This document shows positions 53,128 through 64,000 of a stretch of 64,000 bases of DNA, piece by piece. Origin of the DNA: Nocardioides panacis. Lineage in GTDB: Bacteria > Actinomycetota > Actinomycetes > Propionibacteriales > Nocardioidaceae. The DNA lies in assembly GCF_019039255.1 (NCBI RefSeq), contig NZ_CP077062.1, positions 4,402,001-4,466,000 on the forward strand, read 5' to 3'. Every line of letters starts with the position of its first letter. The stretch's first letter is position 1. A program made the position numbers and the translations under genes. The notes under the pieces are model-generated. The model searched no databases and was not told where the DNA came from. It worked only from the letters and a program-made list of their open reading frames with translations.

Positions 53128-54320
53128 CCGACCTGCGTCGTACGTCGGTGCGGCTCGGGGTGCAGACCGGGCTGCTCGTCGTCGGCGTGCTCGTGGTCGT
53201 CGGGGTGCTGCTGTTCACGATCTACGAGCGCTCCGCCGACCAGGCCGCCGCCGAGGCGCTGCACGCCACCACCGCGAACGTCGACGCGCCGGTCGAGGCG
53301 CCGCCGGACGTGCACGTCGTCGTGGTCACGCCGTCCGGGCGCACCCAGTCCGCCGGGATGCCGGCCGGCTTCCCCGACGAGGACGCGATCGCCGCGGTGC
53401 GCCGCGACGGCCGGGTGCGCCAGGAGGAGGTGTCGGCCCACGGGCGGGAGTACACCGTGCGGACCGCGAAGGTCGGGTCGCGGGTCACCCAGGCGGTGCT
53501 CGACCGGCACGAGATCGACGAGCAGCGCCGGCGGATCCTCACCTCGCTGCTGATCGCCGGCGGGGTCGGGGTGCTGCTCGCCGCCCTCGTCGCGGCGTTC
53601 CTCGCCCGTCGGGCGATGACCCCGCTGACCCAGAGCCTCGAGATGCAGCGCCGCTTCGTCGCGGACGCCAGCCACGAGCTCCGCACCCCTCTGACGCTGC
53701 TCAGCACCCGCCTGCAGATGGTCGCCCGCCGCGCCCGGCAGCCCGGCAGCCGGCTGACCGGGGACGACCTCGACGGCGTGCTGGCCGACACCGGCCGGCT
53801 CACCGACATCCTCGACGACCTGCTGATCGCCGCGGACACCCGCAACGACGCCGACCGGTCCGACACCGACCTCGCCTCGCTGGTGCGCGAGTGCGTCGAG
53901 GCGGCGTCCGGGGCGGCCGACGCGGCCGCCGTACACCTGGGGTGCGAGGCCGACCGGCCGGTCGTGGTCGACGGCGTCGAGCCGGCGCTGCGCCGGGCCG
54001 TGACCGCCCTGGTCGACAACGCCCTGGACCACGCCGCGAGCCGCGTGGACGTCCGCGTCGAGGCCGTCGGCCGCACCGCCCGGCTGGTGGTCCGCGACGA
54101 CGGACCCGGCATCGCCGCCGACGTGCGGCCCCGGGTCTTCGAGCGGTTCACCAGCGCGCGGACCGTCGAGCAGGCCGGGTCGCGCCGGCACTACGGCATC
54201 GGCCTGGCGCTCGTCGCGGACGTCGCCGCGGCCCACGGGGGGACGGTGGCAGCGGGCAACCGCACCGACGGGGTGACGGGCGCCGAGCTCACCTTGACGC
54301 TGCCGGTGCGCAGCCGCTGA
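53124..54320 (+). CDS. Membrane sensor histidine kinase
   Basis: A 398-residue kinase with two membrane helices (about residues 10-32 and 138-160) around an extracytoplasmic sensor of roughly 105 residues. A HisKA domain with H184 follows (FVADASHELRTPLTLLSTRL), and a HATPase domain with N-box VTALVDNALDHA and G-boxes RDDGPGIAAD and HYGIGLALV. GTG start 53124 overlaps the response-regulator stop. It should phosphorylate the OmpR-type regulator at D54. The signal is unknown. Confidence 0.93.
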   Translation: MTDLRRTSVRLGVQTGLLVVGVLVVVGVLLFTIYERSADQAAAEALHATTANVDAPVEAPPDVHVVVVTPSGRTQSAGMPAGFPDEDAIAAVRRDGRVRQEEVSAHGREYTVRTAKVGSRVTQAVLDRHEIDEQRRRILTSLLIAGGVGVLLAALVAAFLARRAMTPLTQSLEMQRRFVADASHELRTPLTLLSTRLQMVARRARQPGSRLTGDDLDGVLADTGRLTDILDDLLIAADTRNDADRSDTDLASLVRECVEAASGAADAAAVHLGCEADRPVVVDGVEPALRRAVTALVDNALDHAASRVDVRVEAVGRTARLVVRDDGPGIAADVRPRVFERFTSARTVEQAGSRRHYGIGLALVADVAAAHGGTVAAGNRTDGVTGAELTLTLPVRSR

Positions 54321-54492
54321 GCGACACGCGCCGGTCCGGCCGGGCACCGCTGGTTTTCCTTACCGTCACGATTGCGCAACACGGCGGGTTCGCTGCTTGA
54401 CTCCGGCGCCAAGTAGGACGACGTTGACCTATCGGCGCACACGGTGCGTCCTTGTGTGTGCCGAGCCTGTCGTCCCGGAGGAGTCCCATCGC

Positions 54493-55488
54493 GTGAGCAC
54501 GCCGCTGGAAGTCGACCCGGGTGCCGACGGCGCCGCGACCGAGCAGGATCTCGTCGGGACGGGGCCGGTCATCGAGGGTCGTTCCCTCGGTCAGATCGCC
54601 TGGCGTCGCCTCAAGCGTGACAAGGTCGCCCTCGGCGGCGCGGTCTTCCTGATCTTCCTGGTGCTGGTGGCGCTCTTCGCGCCGGTCATCGTGAAGTTCC
54701 TCGGCTCCCCGCCCAACCAGTTCCACCAGGACCTGATCGACCCGGCCACCGGCGGCCTGCCGATCGGTCCGCGCGGCGGCCAGAGCTGGGACCACCTGAT
54801 GGGCGTCGAGCCCGTCAACGGCCGCGACATCTTCAGCCGGATCGTGTACGGCGCCCGGATCTCGCTGCTGATCGCTTTCATGGCGACCCTGCTCTCGGTC
54901 GTCATCGGCACCACGCTGGGCACCGTCGCCGGCTTCTTCGGCGGCTGGGTGGACTCGGTGATCAGCCGGCTGATGGACGTCTTCCTCGCCTTCCCGCTGC
55001 TGGTGTTCGCGATCGCGCTCGCCGGCGTCATCCCCGACCAGGCCTTCGGCCTCCAGGGCAACACCCTGCGGATCGTGCTGCTGGTGTTCATCATCGGCTT
55101 CTTCAACTGGCCCTACATCGGCCGGATCATCCGTGGGCAGACGCTGTCGCTGCGCGAGCGTGAGTTCGTCGACGCGGCCCGCAGCCTGGGTGCCCGGCGC
55201 CCGTACATCCTGTTCACCGAGGTGCTGCCCAACCTCGTGGCGCCGATCCTCGTCTACAGCACGCTGCTGATCCCCACGAACATCCTTTTCGAGGCGGCGC
55301 TGTCCTTCCTCGGCGTCGGTGTCCGGGCACCCACGGCGACCTGGGGCGGCATGCTCTCCGACGCGGTGAACTTCTACACGATCCCGCACTTCATGCTCTG
55401 GCCCGGACTCGCGATCTTCAGCACCGTCCTCGCCTTCAACCTGTTCGGCGACGGGCTGCGCGACGCGCTCGATCCCCGGGCCCGCTGA
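54493..55488 (+). CDS. Oligopeptide/dipeptide ABC transporter permease (DppC/OppC type)
   Basis: A 331-residue inner-membrane permease with six helices. The N-terminal OppC-type segment is RRLKRDKVALGGAVFLIFLV, and the EAA loop that contacts the ATPase is EFVDAARSLGARRPYILFTE, with LPNLVAPILVY after it. Binding-protein-dependent import of peptides is the family role. GTG 54493 follows a GGAGGAG site 9-11 bp upstream; ATG 54397 is too far into the promoter. First gene of a five-gene importer; the order permease C, binding protein, permease B, ATPases D and F differs from the classical B-C-D-F order. Confidence 0.92.
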   Translation: MSTPLEVDPGADGAATEQDLVGTGPVIEGRSLGQIAWRRLKRDKVALGGAVFLIFLVLVALFAPVIVKFLGSPPNQFHQDLIDPATGGLPIGPRGGQSWDHLMGVEPVNGRDIFSRIVYGARISLLIAFMATLLSVVIGTTLGTVAGFFGGWVDSVISRLMDVFLAFPLLVFAIALAGVIPDQAFGLQGNTLRIVLLVFIIGFFNWPYIGRIIRGQTLSLREREFVDAARSLGARRPYILFTEVLPNLVAPILVYSTLLIPTNILFEAALSFLGVGVRAPTATWGGMLSDAVNFYTIPHFMLWPGLAIFSTVLAFNLFGDGLRDALDPRAR

Positions 55489-55545
55489 CTGCTCCACCCA
55501 GAGAAACAGCACCACCCACTCCTCAAGAAGGGGCGTAACCGCACG

Positions 55546-57306
55546 ATGACTAGCACGCGATGGAGAGCCTTTGCGGCTCTCACCGCAGTAGCTGCCCTGG
55601 GCCTCTCGGCCTGTGGCGGCGGTGGCGGCAACAACGGTGACGGGGGTTCGGGCGGCAGCGCCTCGGCCTCCTTCAACGCGGCCGTCGGCAAGATCTACAA
55701 CCCGTCCGACAAGAAGGGCGGTGTCATCAAGATCGCCAACTCCGGCGACTGGGACACCCTCGACCCGGGTGAGACCTACTACGGCTACTCCTGGAACTTC
55801 GCGCGTCTGTACGGCCGCTCGCTGCTGACCTTCAAGGCGGCTCCCGGCGACGCCAGCAACGAGCTGGTGCCGGACCTCGCCACCGACCTGGGCAAGCCCA
55901 CCGACAACGGCAAGACCTGGACCTACACGATCCGCAAGGGCGTGAAGTTCGAGGACGGCACCGTGGTCAAGGCTTCCGACGTGGCCTACGCGGTGGCCCG
56001 CTCCATCGACAAGGAGACCTTCCCGAACGGCCCGGCGTACTTCGACGCCATGCTCAACTGGCCGGCCGGCTACAAGGGCCCCTACAAGTCGAAGGGCGTG
56101 GACTTCTCCTCGGCCATCTCGACGCCGGACGACTCGACCATCGTCTTCCACCTCAAGCAGCCGTTCGCCGGGTTCGACTACCTGGCCCAGCTGACCCAGA
56201 CGATGCCGGTGCCCGAGGCCAAGGACAAGGGCGCGCAGTACCGCAACAGCGTCGTCTCCAGCGGCCCCTACAAGTTCGCCGACCTGCAGCCGGGCAAGTC
56301 CTTCAAGCTGGTCCGCAACGACCAGTGGGACCAGAGCACCGACGACCAGCGCAAGGCGCTGCCCGACGAGTACGACGTCTCGCTGAACGTGAACGCCGAC
56401 GACATCGACAACCGGATCCTGTCCGGCGACCTCGACCTCGACGTCGCGGGCACCGGTGCCCAGCCGGCGGCCCTGGCCCGGGTGCTCAACGACCCGTCGC
56501 TGAAGTCGAACACCGACAACCCGACGATCGCGCGGCTCTGGTACACCTCGATCAACCCGACGGTGAAGCCGTTCGACAACATCCACTGCCGCAAGGCCGT
56601 GGAGTACGGCATGGACCGCGTGTCCTACCAGACCGCCTACGGCGGCCCGATCGCCGGTGGCGCGCTGGCCACCACGATCCTGCCCCCGCAGATCCCGGGC
56701 TACGAGAAGTTCGACCTCTACGCGACGCCCGACAGCAAGGGCGACGTCGCCAAGGCCAAGGACGAGCTCGCGCAGTGCGGCCAGCCCAACGGCTTCAAGA
56801 CCAACATCTCCTACCGGACCGAGCGTCCCAAGGAGAAGGCGACCGCCGAGGCGTTCCAGCAGGCCCTGTCCAAGATCGGCATCGACGCGACGCCGAAGGG
56901 CTACCCGCAGGGCGACTACTTCTCCGCCTACGCCGGCAACCCGCCGTTCGTGGTGAAGAACAACCTCGGCCTGGTCGTCAACGGCTGGGGTGCCGACTGG
57001 AACGACGGCTTCGGCTTCCTGTCGCAGATCGTGGACAGCCGGGTCATCCGGGAGACCGGTGGCTCGTCCAACACGAGCGTCCGGATCCCTGCGGTCGACA
57101 AGATGCTGGACGCGGCGCAGGTCGAGCTCGACCAGGCCAAGCGCGAGTCCGACTGGGGCGCGATCGACAAGGCCGTGATGGAGCAGGCCGTGATCTACCC
57201 CGGTGTGGACGCGAAGAGCGTGCTGCTGCGGAGCAAGAACCTGACGAACGTGTTCGTCAACGACTCCTACGGCATGTACGACTACATGGAGATGGGCGTC
57301 AAGTAG
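55546..57306 (+). CDS. Peptide ABC transporter substrate-binding lipoprotein
   Basis: A 586-residue SBP_bac_5 protein. The lipobox LGLSAC is at residues 19-24, followed by a Gly/Ser linker (GGGGGNNGDGGSGGSASAS). Domain markers are IANSGDWDTLDPGETYYGYS, ATDLGKPTDNGKTWTYTIRK, KFEDGTVVKASDVAYAVARS and SVVSSGPYKFADLQPGKSFK. It is anchored outside the membrane and captures oligopeptides or a similar solute; actinobacterial members also take up other compounds, so the ligand is open. It is the second gene of the importer operon. AAGAAGGGG precedes the ATG at 55546. Confidence 0.94.
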   Translation: MTSTRWRAFAALTAVAALGLSACGGGGGNNGDGGSGGSASASFNAAVGKIYNPSDKKGGVIKIANSGDWDTLDPGETYYGYSWNFARLYGRSLLTFKAAPGDASNELVPDLATDLGKPTDNGKTWTYTIRKGVKFEDGTVVKASDVAYAVARSIDKETFPNGPAYFDAMLNWPAGYKGPYKSKGVDFSSAISTPDDSTIVFHLKQPFAGFDYLAQLTQTMPVPEAKDKGAQYRNSVVSSGPYKFADLQPGKSFKLVRNDQWDQSTDDQRKALPDEYDVSLNVNADDIDNRILSGDLDLDVAGTGAQPAALARVLNDPSLKSNTDNPTIARLWYTSINPTVKPFDNIHCRKAVEYGMDRVSYQTAYGGPIAGGALATTILPPQIPGYEKFDLYATPDSKGDVAKAKDELAQCGQPNGFKTNISYRTERPKEKATAEAFQQALSKIGIDATPKGYPQGDYFSAYAGNPPFVVKNNLGLVVNGWGADWNDGFGFLSQIVDSRVIRETGGSSNTSVRIPAVDKMLDAAQVELDQAKRESDWGAIDKAVMEQAVIYPGVDAKSVLLRSKNLTNVFVNDSYGMYDYMEMGVK

Positions 57307-57396
57307 CAGCCTGCACGTCCCTGTCACACAACGATCGACAGATCTGAGGAGTGAAGGCGGAGGTGCCCGGCCGGGGGAGACCCCGACCGGGCACCG

Positions 57397-58423
57397 ATGC
57401 CGAACAACGTGGTTGCTTACATCTTCCGGCGGCTCGTCGCCGCCGCCGCGATGCTGGTGCTGGTCAGCATCCTCACGTTCTCCATCTTCTACCTCGTGCC
57501 CCGCTGGGCGGGGGCGACGCCGGAGACGCTGGCCACCCGGTACGTCGGGCGCACGGCGACCGCCCAGACCGTCCAGGCGACGGCGGAGCGGCTCGGCTTC
57601 TACGACCCGTTCTACGTGCAGTACCTGCACTGGGCCAAGACCGTCGTGGTCGGCGGCCAGTTCGACATGGGTGCCGACACGGTGCAGTGCCCGGCCCCGT
57701 GCCTGGGCTACTCCTTCATCACCCGGCAGCCGGTGTGGCCCGAGCTGCTCGACCGGATGCCGGTCACCTTCTCCCTCGCCATCGGCGCCGCGGTCATCTG
57801 GGTGATCGCCGGCATCAGCATCGGCGTGCTCTCGGCGCTGAGACGCGGGTCGGTCTTCGACCGCGGCGCGATGACCATCGCGCTCGCCGGCGTCTCCATG
57901 CCGATCTTCTGGACCGGCCTGATGGGTCTGACCTTCTTCAGCTACAAGTGGCACATCTTCCCGCCGGGTGGCTCCTACACGCCGTTCTTCACCAACCCGG
58001 CGGAGTGGGCCTACGACCTGATGCTGCCCTGGATCACCCTGGCCCTGCTGTTCTCCGCGCAGTACGCCCGGCTCACCCGTGCCGGCATGCTCGAGACCAT
58101 GGGGGAGGACTACGTCCGCACCGCCCGGGCCAAGGGCCTGCAGGAGCGGCGGGTGGTCGTCAAGCACGGCCTGCGCGGGGCGCTGACCCCCCCTGCTCAC
58201 GATCTTCGGCCTCGACTTCGGCCTGCTGATCGGCGGCGCGGTGCTGACCGAGAAGGTGTTCTCGCTCAACGGTCTCGGGAAGTACTCCATCGACGGCATC
58301 GTCAACAACGACCTGCCGAAGGTGCTCGGGGTGACCCTGGTCGCCGCCCTGTTCGTCATCCTTGCCAACCTGGTCGTCGACCTGCTGTACGCCGTCGTCG
58401 ACCCGAGAGTGCGGTCCAAGTGA
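57397..58423 (+). pseudogene. ABC transporter permease (DppB/OppB type), one frameshift
   Basis: About 341 residues when corrected. It has the DppB opening AYIFRRLVAAAAMLVLVSIL, an extracytoplasmic loop with two Cys (VQCPAPCLG), the EAA loop EDYVRTARAKGLQERRVVVK, and after the shift LLTIFGLDFGLLIGGAVLTE and a C-terminus ending DPRVRSK. One extra C in the seven-C run 58187-58193 breaks the frame; six Cs restore it exactly. The stop overlaps the start of the ATPase gene (GTGA). The other four importer genes are intact, so a sequencing error is the likely cause. Confidence 0.88.
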
Positions 58424-59481
58424 CACTCACCGACCACGAACGTCCCGCCGCCGAACCGCGGCGCGGCTCCTTCCTCGAGGTGCGCGACCTGCGCGTGCAC
58501 TTCCCCACCGACGACGGCCTGGTGAAGTCCGTCGACGGCTTGTCCTTCGCCGTCGACCGGGGCAAGACCCTCGGGATCGTCGGGGAGTCCGGCTCCGGCA
58601 AGAGCGTCACCAGCATGTCCGTGATGGGCCTGCACAAGAAGGGCAGCGCCAGGATCAGCGGCCAGATCCTGCTCGACGGGCAGGACCTGATCACCTCCTC
58701 CTCGGAGGAGGTCCGCAAGATGCGCGGCAAGCGGATGGCGATGATCTTCCAGGACCCGCTCTCCGCGATGCACCCGTACTACACGGTGGGCAACCAGATC
58801 ATCGAGGCCTACCGGATCCACAACGACGTCTCCGCCAAGAAGGCCCGCGCGCACGCGATCGACATGCTCGACCGGGTCGGCATCCCCGAGCCCGACCAGC
58901 GCGTGGACGCCTACCCGCACCAGTACTCCGGCGGCATGCGGCAGCGCGCGATGATCGCGATGGCGCTCTCCTGCGACCCGGCCCTGCTGATCGCCGACGA
59001 GCCCACCACCGCGCTCGACGTCACGGTGCAGGCCCAGATCCTCGACCTGATCCGGGACCTGCAGAAGGAGTTCAACTCCGCGGTCATCATCATCACCCAC
59101 GACCTCGGGGTGGTCGCCGAGCTCGCCGACGACATCCTGGTGATGTACGCCGGTCGCGCCATCGAGTACGGCACGGCCGAGCACATCTTCAACGAGCCCG
59201 AGCACCCCTACACCTGGGGCCTGCTCGGCTCGATGCCGCGCTTCGACCGGGAGCGCACCGAGCGGCTGCTGCCGATCAAGGGCACCCCGCCGAGCCTGAT
59301 CAACGTGCCGAGCGGCTGCGCGTTCCACCCGCGCTGCCAGTTCGCCGACCAGACCGGCGGCCTCTCCCAGACCGAGCGGCCCGAGCTGGTCGACAACGGC
59401 GCCGGCCACCTGGTCGCCTGCCACCTGCCGCACGGCCGACGCCAGGAGATCTGGCGCGACGAGATCCAGCCGCTGCTCTGA
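58420..59481 (+). CDS. Oligopeptide ABC transporter ATP-binding protein (DppD/OppD type)
   Basis: A 353-residue ATPase. Walker A is [18 protein letters not shown]-loop [11 protein letters not shown], signature [15 protein letters not shown], Walker [13 protein letters not shown] and H-loop [10 protein letters not shown]. The oligopeptide-type C-terminal 4Fe-4S-like cysteine motif is present ([14 protein letters not shown] and VACHLP). GTG 58420 overlaps the permease stop. It pairs with the DppF-type ATPase at 59535 to drive import. Confidence 0.94.
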   Translation: MTLTDHERPAAEPRRGSFLEVRDLRVHFPTDDGLVKSVDGLSFAVDRGKTLGIVGESGSGKSVTSMSVMGLHKKGSARISGQILLDGQDLITSSSEEVRKMRGKRMAMIFQDPLSAMHPYYTVGNQIIEAYRIHNDVSAKKARAHAIDMLDRVGIPEPDQRVDAYPHQYSGGMRQRAMIAMALSCDPALLIADEPTTALDVTVQAQILDLIRDLQKEFNSAVIIITHDLGVVAELADDILVMYAGRAIEYGTAEHIFNEPEHPYTWGLLGSMPRFDRERTERLLPIKGTPPSLINVPSGCAFHPRCQFADQTGGLSQTERPELVDNGAGHLVACHLPHGRRQEIWRDEIQPLL

Positions 59482-59534
59482 GCACGCCCCGCCCGGCAGC
59501 ACGCCCGACCGAGACCAGCAAGGACGACCACACG

Positions 59535-60611
59535 ATGACAGTCACCGAGACCACCGGGGGCACTGCGAAGGCCGACGCCCCGGACCTGCTCACGGTCACC
59601 GGGTTGGTCCGGCACTTCCCGATCCGCAAGGGCCTGCTGCAACGCGAGGTGGCCGCCGTGCAGGCGGTGGACGGGGTGGACTTCACGGTCAAGCGCGGCG
59701 AGACGCTGTCGCTGGTGGGGGAGTCGGGCTGCGGCAAGAGCACCACCGGCCGGCTGCTGACCCGGCTCGACGAGCCGACCGCCGGCAGGATCGTCTTCGA
59801 GGGCCGCGACATCACGCACCTCAGCGACGGCCAGATGCGCCCGCTGCGCCGCGACATCCAGATGATCTTCCAGGACCCGTACTCCTCGCTGAACCCGCGG
59901 CACACGGTCGGCAAGATCGTCGGTGCGCCGTACAGGCTCCAGGGCGTGAACCCGGAGGGCGGCGTGAAGAAGGCGGTCCAGGCAGTCCTGGAGCTGGTCG
60001 GACTCAACCCCGAGCACTACAACCGCTACCCGCACGAGTTCTCCGGCGGCCAGCGCCAGCGGATCGGCATCGCCCGCACCCTCGCCTTGAAACCCAAGCT
60101 GATCGTCGCCGACGAGCCGGTCTCCGCGCTCGACGTGTCGATCCAGGCCCAGGTCGTGAACCTGCTCGAGGACCTGCAGGAGGAGCTCGACCTCACCTAC
60201 GTGTTCATCGCCCACGACCTCTCGGTGGTGCGGCACGTCTCGGACCGGGTCGCGGTGATGTACCTCGGCAAGATCGTCGAGATCGCCGACCGCGAGGGGC
60301 TCTACGGCGCGCCGATGCACCCGTACACGACGGCGCTGATGTCGGCCGTGCCGGTGCCGGACACCAAGCGCCGTACGCAGCGGGACCGGATCCGGCTGCA
60401 GGGCGACGTGCCCAGCCCGATCAACCCGCCCCCGGCGTGCCGGTTCCACACCCGCTGCTGGAAAGCGCAGGACATCTGCAAGACCCAGGAGCCCCCGCTC
60501 CTGGAGCTCGCCCCCCGGCACCAGGTCGCCTGCCACTTCCCGGAGAACGCCCCGACCCAGACCCAGCCCCAGACCCAGACCCAGACCCAGACCCAGCCCC
60601 CGACCCCCTGA
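59535..60611 (+). CDS. Oligopeptide ABC transporter ATP-binding protein (DppF/OppF type)
   Basis: A 358-residue ATPase. Walker A is [17 protein letters not shown], signature [15 protein letters not shown], Walker [13 protein letters not shown] and H-loop [11 protein letters not shown]. The C-terminal cysteine motif ([14 protein letters not shown] and VACHFP) is intact. The last 18 residues are an unusual T-Q-rich repeat ([19 protein letters not shown]), encoded by repeated cagacc hexamers at 60550-60600. Last gene of the importer operon; its stop is followed at once by the 22-bp repeat array. Confidence 0.94.
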   Translation: MTVTETTGGTAKADAPDLLTVTGLVRHFPIRKGLLQREVAAVQAVDGVDFTVKRGETLSLVGESGCGKSTTGRLLTRLDEPTAGRIVFEGRDITHLSDGQMRPLRRDIQMIFQDPYSSLNPRHTVGKIVGAPYRLQGVNPEGGVKKAVQAVLELVGLNPEHYNRYPHEFSGGQRQRIGIARTLALKPKLIVADEPVSALDVSIQAQVVNLLEDLQEELDLTYVFIAHDLSVVRHVSDRVAVMYLGKIVEIADREGLYGAPMHPYTTALMSAVPVPDTKRRTQRDRIRLQGDVPSPINPPPACRFHTRCWKAQDICKTQEPPLLELAPRHQVACHFPENAPTQTQPQTQTQTQTQPPTP

Positions 60612-60622
60612 CCCAGCAGCCC

Positions 60623-60816
60623 GGCCCGGCCCCAAGTCAAGGCCGACCCGGGCCGGGATGAGGCTCGACCCGGGCCGGGATGAAGGTCGACCCGGGCCCA
60701 GGTGCAGGTCGACCCGGCCCGGAGTGCAGGTCGACCCGGCCCCAAGTGCAGGCCGACCCGGCCCCAAGTGAAGGCCGACCCGGCCCCAGGTGCAGGCCGA
60801 CCCGGGCAGGCAGCCG
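60623..60816 (+). repeat. Tandem array of about nine 22-bp repeats
   Basis: Units start at 60623, 60645, 60667, 60689, 60711, 60733, 60755, 60777 and 60799, each 22 bp apart. They share GACCCGG at the head (GGCCCGG in the first unit) and a variable middle ending in AGG-T/C-C. The array begins 11 bp after the DppF stop. It faces a second array (60831-60983) of inverted units. Confidence 0.85.
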
Positions 60817-60830
60817 GTGAACCGTTCCCA

Positions 60831-60983
60831 AGGCCGGGTCGAGGTGGGCCCAGGCCCGGGTCGAGGTGGGCCCAGGCCCGGGTCGGGGTGACCTGGGGCC
60901 CGGGTCGGGGTGAGCCGAGGCCCGGGTCGGGGTGAGCCGAGGCCCGGGTCGGGGTGACACCACGCCCGGGTCGGGGTGCGGGA
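60831..60983 (-). repeat. Inverted tandem array of about seven 22-bp repeats
   Basis: Units begin near 60831, 60852, 60874, 60896, 60918, 60940 and 60962. Read on the minus strand, each contains the same CGACCCGG core as the left array. About 15-20 bp separates the two arrays. Together they fill most of the 430-bp gap between DppF and the next gene. No ORF in the gap is credible. Downstream, 60990-61041 is AT-richer and probably holds the promoter of the gene at 61042. Confidence 0.85.
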
Positions 60984-61041
60984 CTCCGCGGGCACGGAAT
61001 CTGATTACCGATTTGGCGCGAGCGTCACGCATCCTTGACCC

Positions 61042-61602
61042 ATGGCCCGCGACGACGACGAGGACACCTCCTGGACCAGGCAGCTGCTGCTCGGCGTCGG
61101 GGCGCTGGTCGCGGTGGCCCTGGTGATCGGCGGCGTGGTCAGTGTGATCGCGCTCGGTGCGGCCCGGGTGACCGGGCTCAGCGACGACCGGCCCACCGCG
61201 ACGGCCCCGGCCAGCCTGTACATCCCCAGCGACGAGCCGACGACCACCCCGGAGGCGCTGCCGGACCCGGAGGGCTCCGCCAGCGCGTCGCCGTCCCCGG
61301 GCACGGCCTCGCCCACGAAGAAGCCGAAGAAGCGCAAGGCGATCACCCTGCAGGCGTCCCCGCAGCAGGTGCCGGCCAACGAGCGGATCAACCTGACCGG
61401 CGCCTACCCGCGCTCGGACGGCGCCAGCCTCCAGGTGCAGCGCTTCGAGGGCAGCTGGGTGGACTTCCCGGTCACCGCCTCGGTGCGCGGCGGCTCCTTC
61501 GCGACCTTCGTCTACACCGGCCGCTCGGGCCCGAACCGGTTCCGGGTCGTCGACAAGGCGTCCGGCCGTACGTCGAACCCGGTGCGCGTCGTCGTCGGCT
61601 GA
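61042..61602 (+). CDS. Single-pass membrane-anchored protein of unknown function
   Basis: A 186-residue protein. A short acidic cytoplasmic start (MARDDDEDTSW) is followed by one membrane helix (LLLGVGALVAVALVIGGVVS), a Pro/Ser/Thr-rich extracytoplasmic linker, a Lys cluster (KKPKKRKA) and a beta-sandwich of about 90 residues (ITLQASPQQVPANERINLTG, then VQRFEGSWVDFPVTASVRGG). The last part resembles Ig-like or FN3-type secreted domains. ATG 61042. No family name is certain. Monocistronic. Confidence 0.75.
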   Translation: MARDDDEDTSWTRQLLLGVGALVAVALVIGGVVSVIALGAARVTGLSDDRPTATAPASLYIPSDEPTTTPEALPDPEGSASASPSPGTASPTKKPKKRKAITLQASPQQVPANERINLTGAYPRSDGASLQVQRFEGSWVDFPVTASVRGGSFATFVYTGRSGPNRFRVVDKASGRTSNPVRVVVG

Positions 61603-61662
61603 ACCTCACCGGTCCGCGCGGGAACAGAGCCCGGACCGCCTGCGTTGAACCAACTGACAAGA

Positions 61663-61683
61663 GTTGAGTTGAACCGGCTCAAG
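61663..61683. promoter_or_regulatory. HAIR-like HspR operator upstream of dnaK
   Basis: GTTGAGT, 7 bp, GCTCAAG matches the HAIR consensus CTTGAGT-N7-ACTCAAG at all but two positions. It lies 113 bp before the dnaK ATG. A TTTGACA -35-like hexamer follows at about 61687. HspR represses dnaK operons through this box in actinobacteria; hspR is expected downstream, beyond the window. Confidence 0.7.
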
Positions 61684-61796
61684 TTGTTTGACACACTCGT
61701 GGCAGTGGCTGCTCCGGCGGCCGCCCACAGACCCAGCAGGCAGATCACGAACTCGCCGGTCCCACCGCGGACCGGATCACACTGGAGGTACACACC

Positions 61797-63664
<1,868 letters not shown>

Positions 63665-63668
<4 letters not shown>

Positions 63669-64000
63669 CCTCAGGCCACGAGCAGGAGCCGGCCGAGTTC
63701 ACCGACGCCGAGGGACGGGACCCGCAGGAGACTGCGGGCCCCGTGCCCGGGGCGGCCGGGGAGCCGGCCCCGTCCGAGGAGCCCGTCGAGGCGCCGGCCG
63801 AGCCGGGGTCCGAGGAGTTGCTGGCGGCGCAGGCCAAGGTGGGTGCGCTCACCGAGGACCTGCAGCGGCTGCAGGCGGAGTACGTCAACTACAAGCGCCG
63901 GGTTGACCGGGACCGCGAGCTGGTCAAGCAGAACGCCGTCTTCGCGGTGCTCTCCTCGATGCTCCCGGTGCTCGACGACCTGGACCGGGCGCGCGAGCAC
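63665..64000 (+). CDS. grpE: GrpE nucleotide-exchange factor, N-terminal part (cut by window edge)
   Basis: 112 codons are visible. The first 55 residues are a disordered Glu/Pro/Ala-rich region typical of actinobacterial GrpE, then come the start of the long coiled coil ([20 protein letters not shown]) and the first conserved block ([20 protein letters not shown]). GTG 63665 overlaps the dnaK stop (GTGA). GrpE releases ADP from DnaK. The gene continues beyond 64000, probably followed by dnaJ and hspR, as usual in actinobacteria. Confidence 0.95.

Noticed and set aside
54289-59502. Open frame of 1737 codons on the minus strand opposite the transporter operon
   Set aside because: It is antisense to five recognisable transporter and kinase genes, with shadow composition (His/Gly/Val/Arg-rich) and no domain.
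60623-60983. CRISPR array
   Set aside because: The 22-bp units abut without spacers and turn orientation in the middle; no cas genes are present.

Overview
The window is very GC-rich, densely coded actinobacterial DNA. Several features point to a Nocardioides-like member of the Propionibacteriales: mycothiol-type ArsC and CmtR-like regulators, an EtfD-type beta-oxidation oxidoreductase, a DUF222/HNH protein, many GTG starts, 4-bp ATGA/GTGA gene overlaps and apparently leaderless promoters. The genus is inferred from gene content, not proven.

Layout. 1-728: start of an acyl-CoA dehydrogenase gene and a small monooxygenase-fold protein. 747-7020: a metal(loid) resistance block holding arsC, an aquaglyceroporin, an ArsR-phosphatase fusion, cadI/arsI, arsR, two CDF-type transporters and a CmtR-like sensor, with repeated 18-bp operators. 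7063-16169: a flavin dehydrogenase, a VIT transporter, a divergent two-component pair, an Rrf2 regulator, a PAS-ANTAR protein, a DUF2461 protein, a P-loop kinase, a secreted nuclease-like protein and tRNA-Gly(CCC). 16257-26706: an aldo/keto reductase, a secreted glycosidase-like protein, an SGNH hydrolase, dcd, a GGDEF protein, a DUF222/HNH protein bracketed by 32-bp repeat arrays, and an RHH-DUF4097 pair. 26939-30583: etfD and ppk2. 30677-43299: a histidine-utilisation island of an IclR regulator, hutH-hutU, an MFS transporter with an M20 peptidase, and an amidohydrolase-hutF-hutI operon. 43350-54320: PPIase, WYL regulator, oxidoreductase operon, LuxR-type ATPase, P450 and an OmpR-type two-component system. 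54493-60611: a complete oligopeptide-type ABC importer. 60623-60983: two converging arrays of a 22-bp repeat. 61042-64000: a small secreted protein, then dnaK and grpE, which runs off the end.

How the genes work together. The ars/cad block pairs arsenate reduction with passive arsenite exit and a thiol-rich metal-binding dioxygenase-fold protein. Histidine degradation runs HutH, HutU, HutI, HutF; no HutG is present, and the M20-family amidohydrolase fused by overlap to hutF is the natural candidate for releasing glutamate. An identical 14-bp palindrome ties the hutHU promoter to the M20-MFS operon.

Caution. Six otherwise ordinary genes are broken by seven single-base shifts. Six of the shifts are one extra base in a run of 6-7 G or C. 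Residual sequencing error is the simplest explanation, so these genes are probably intact in the organism.
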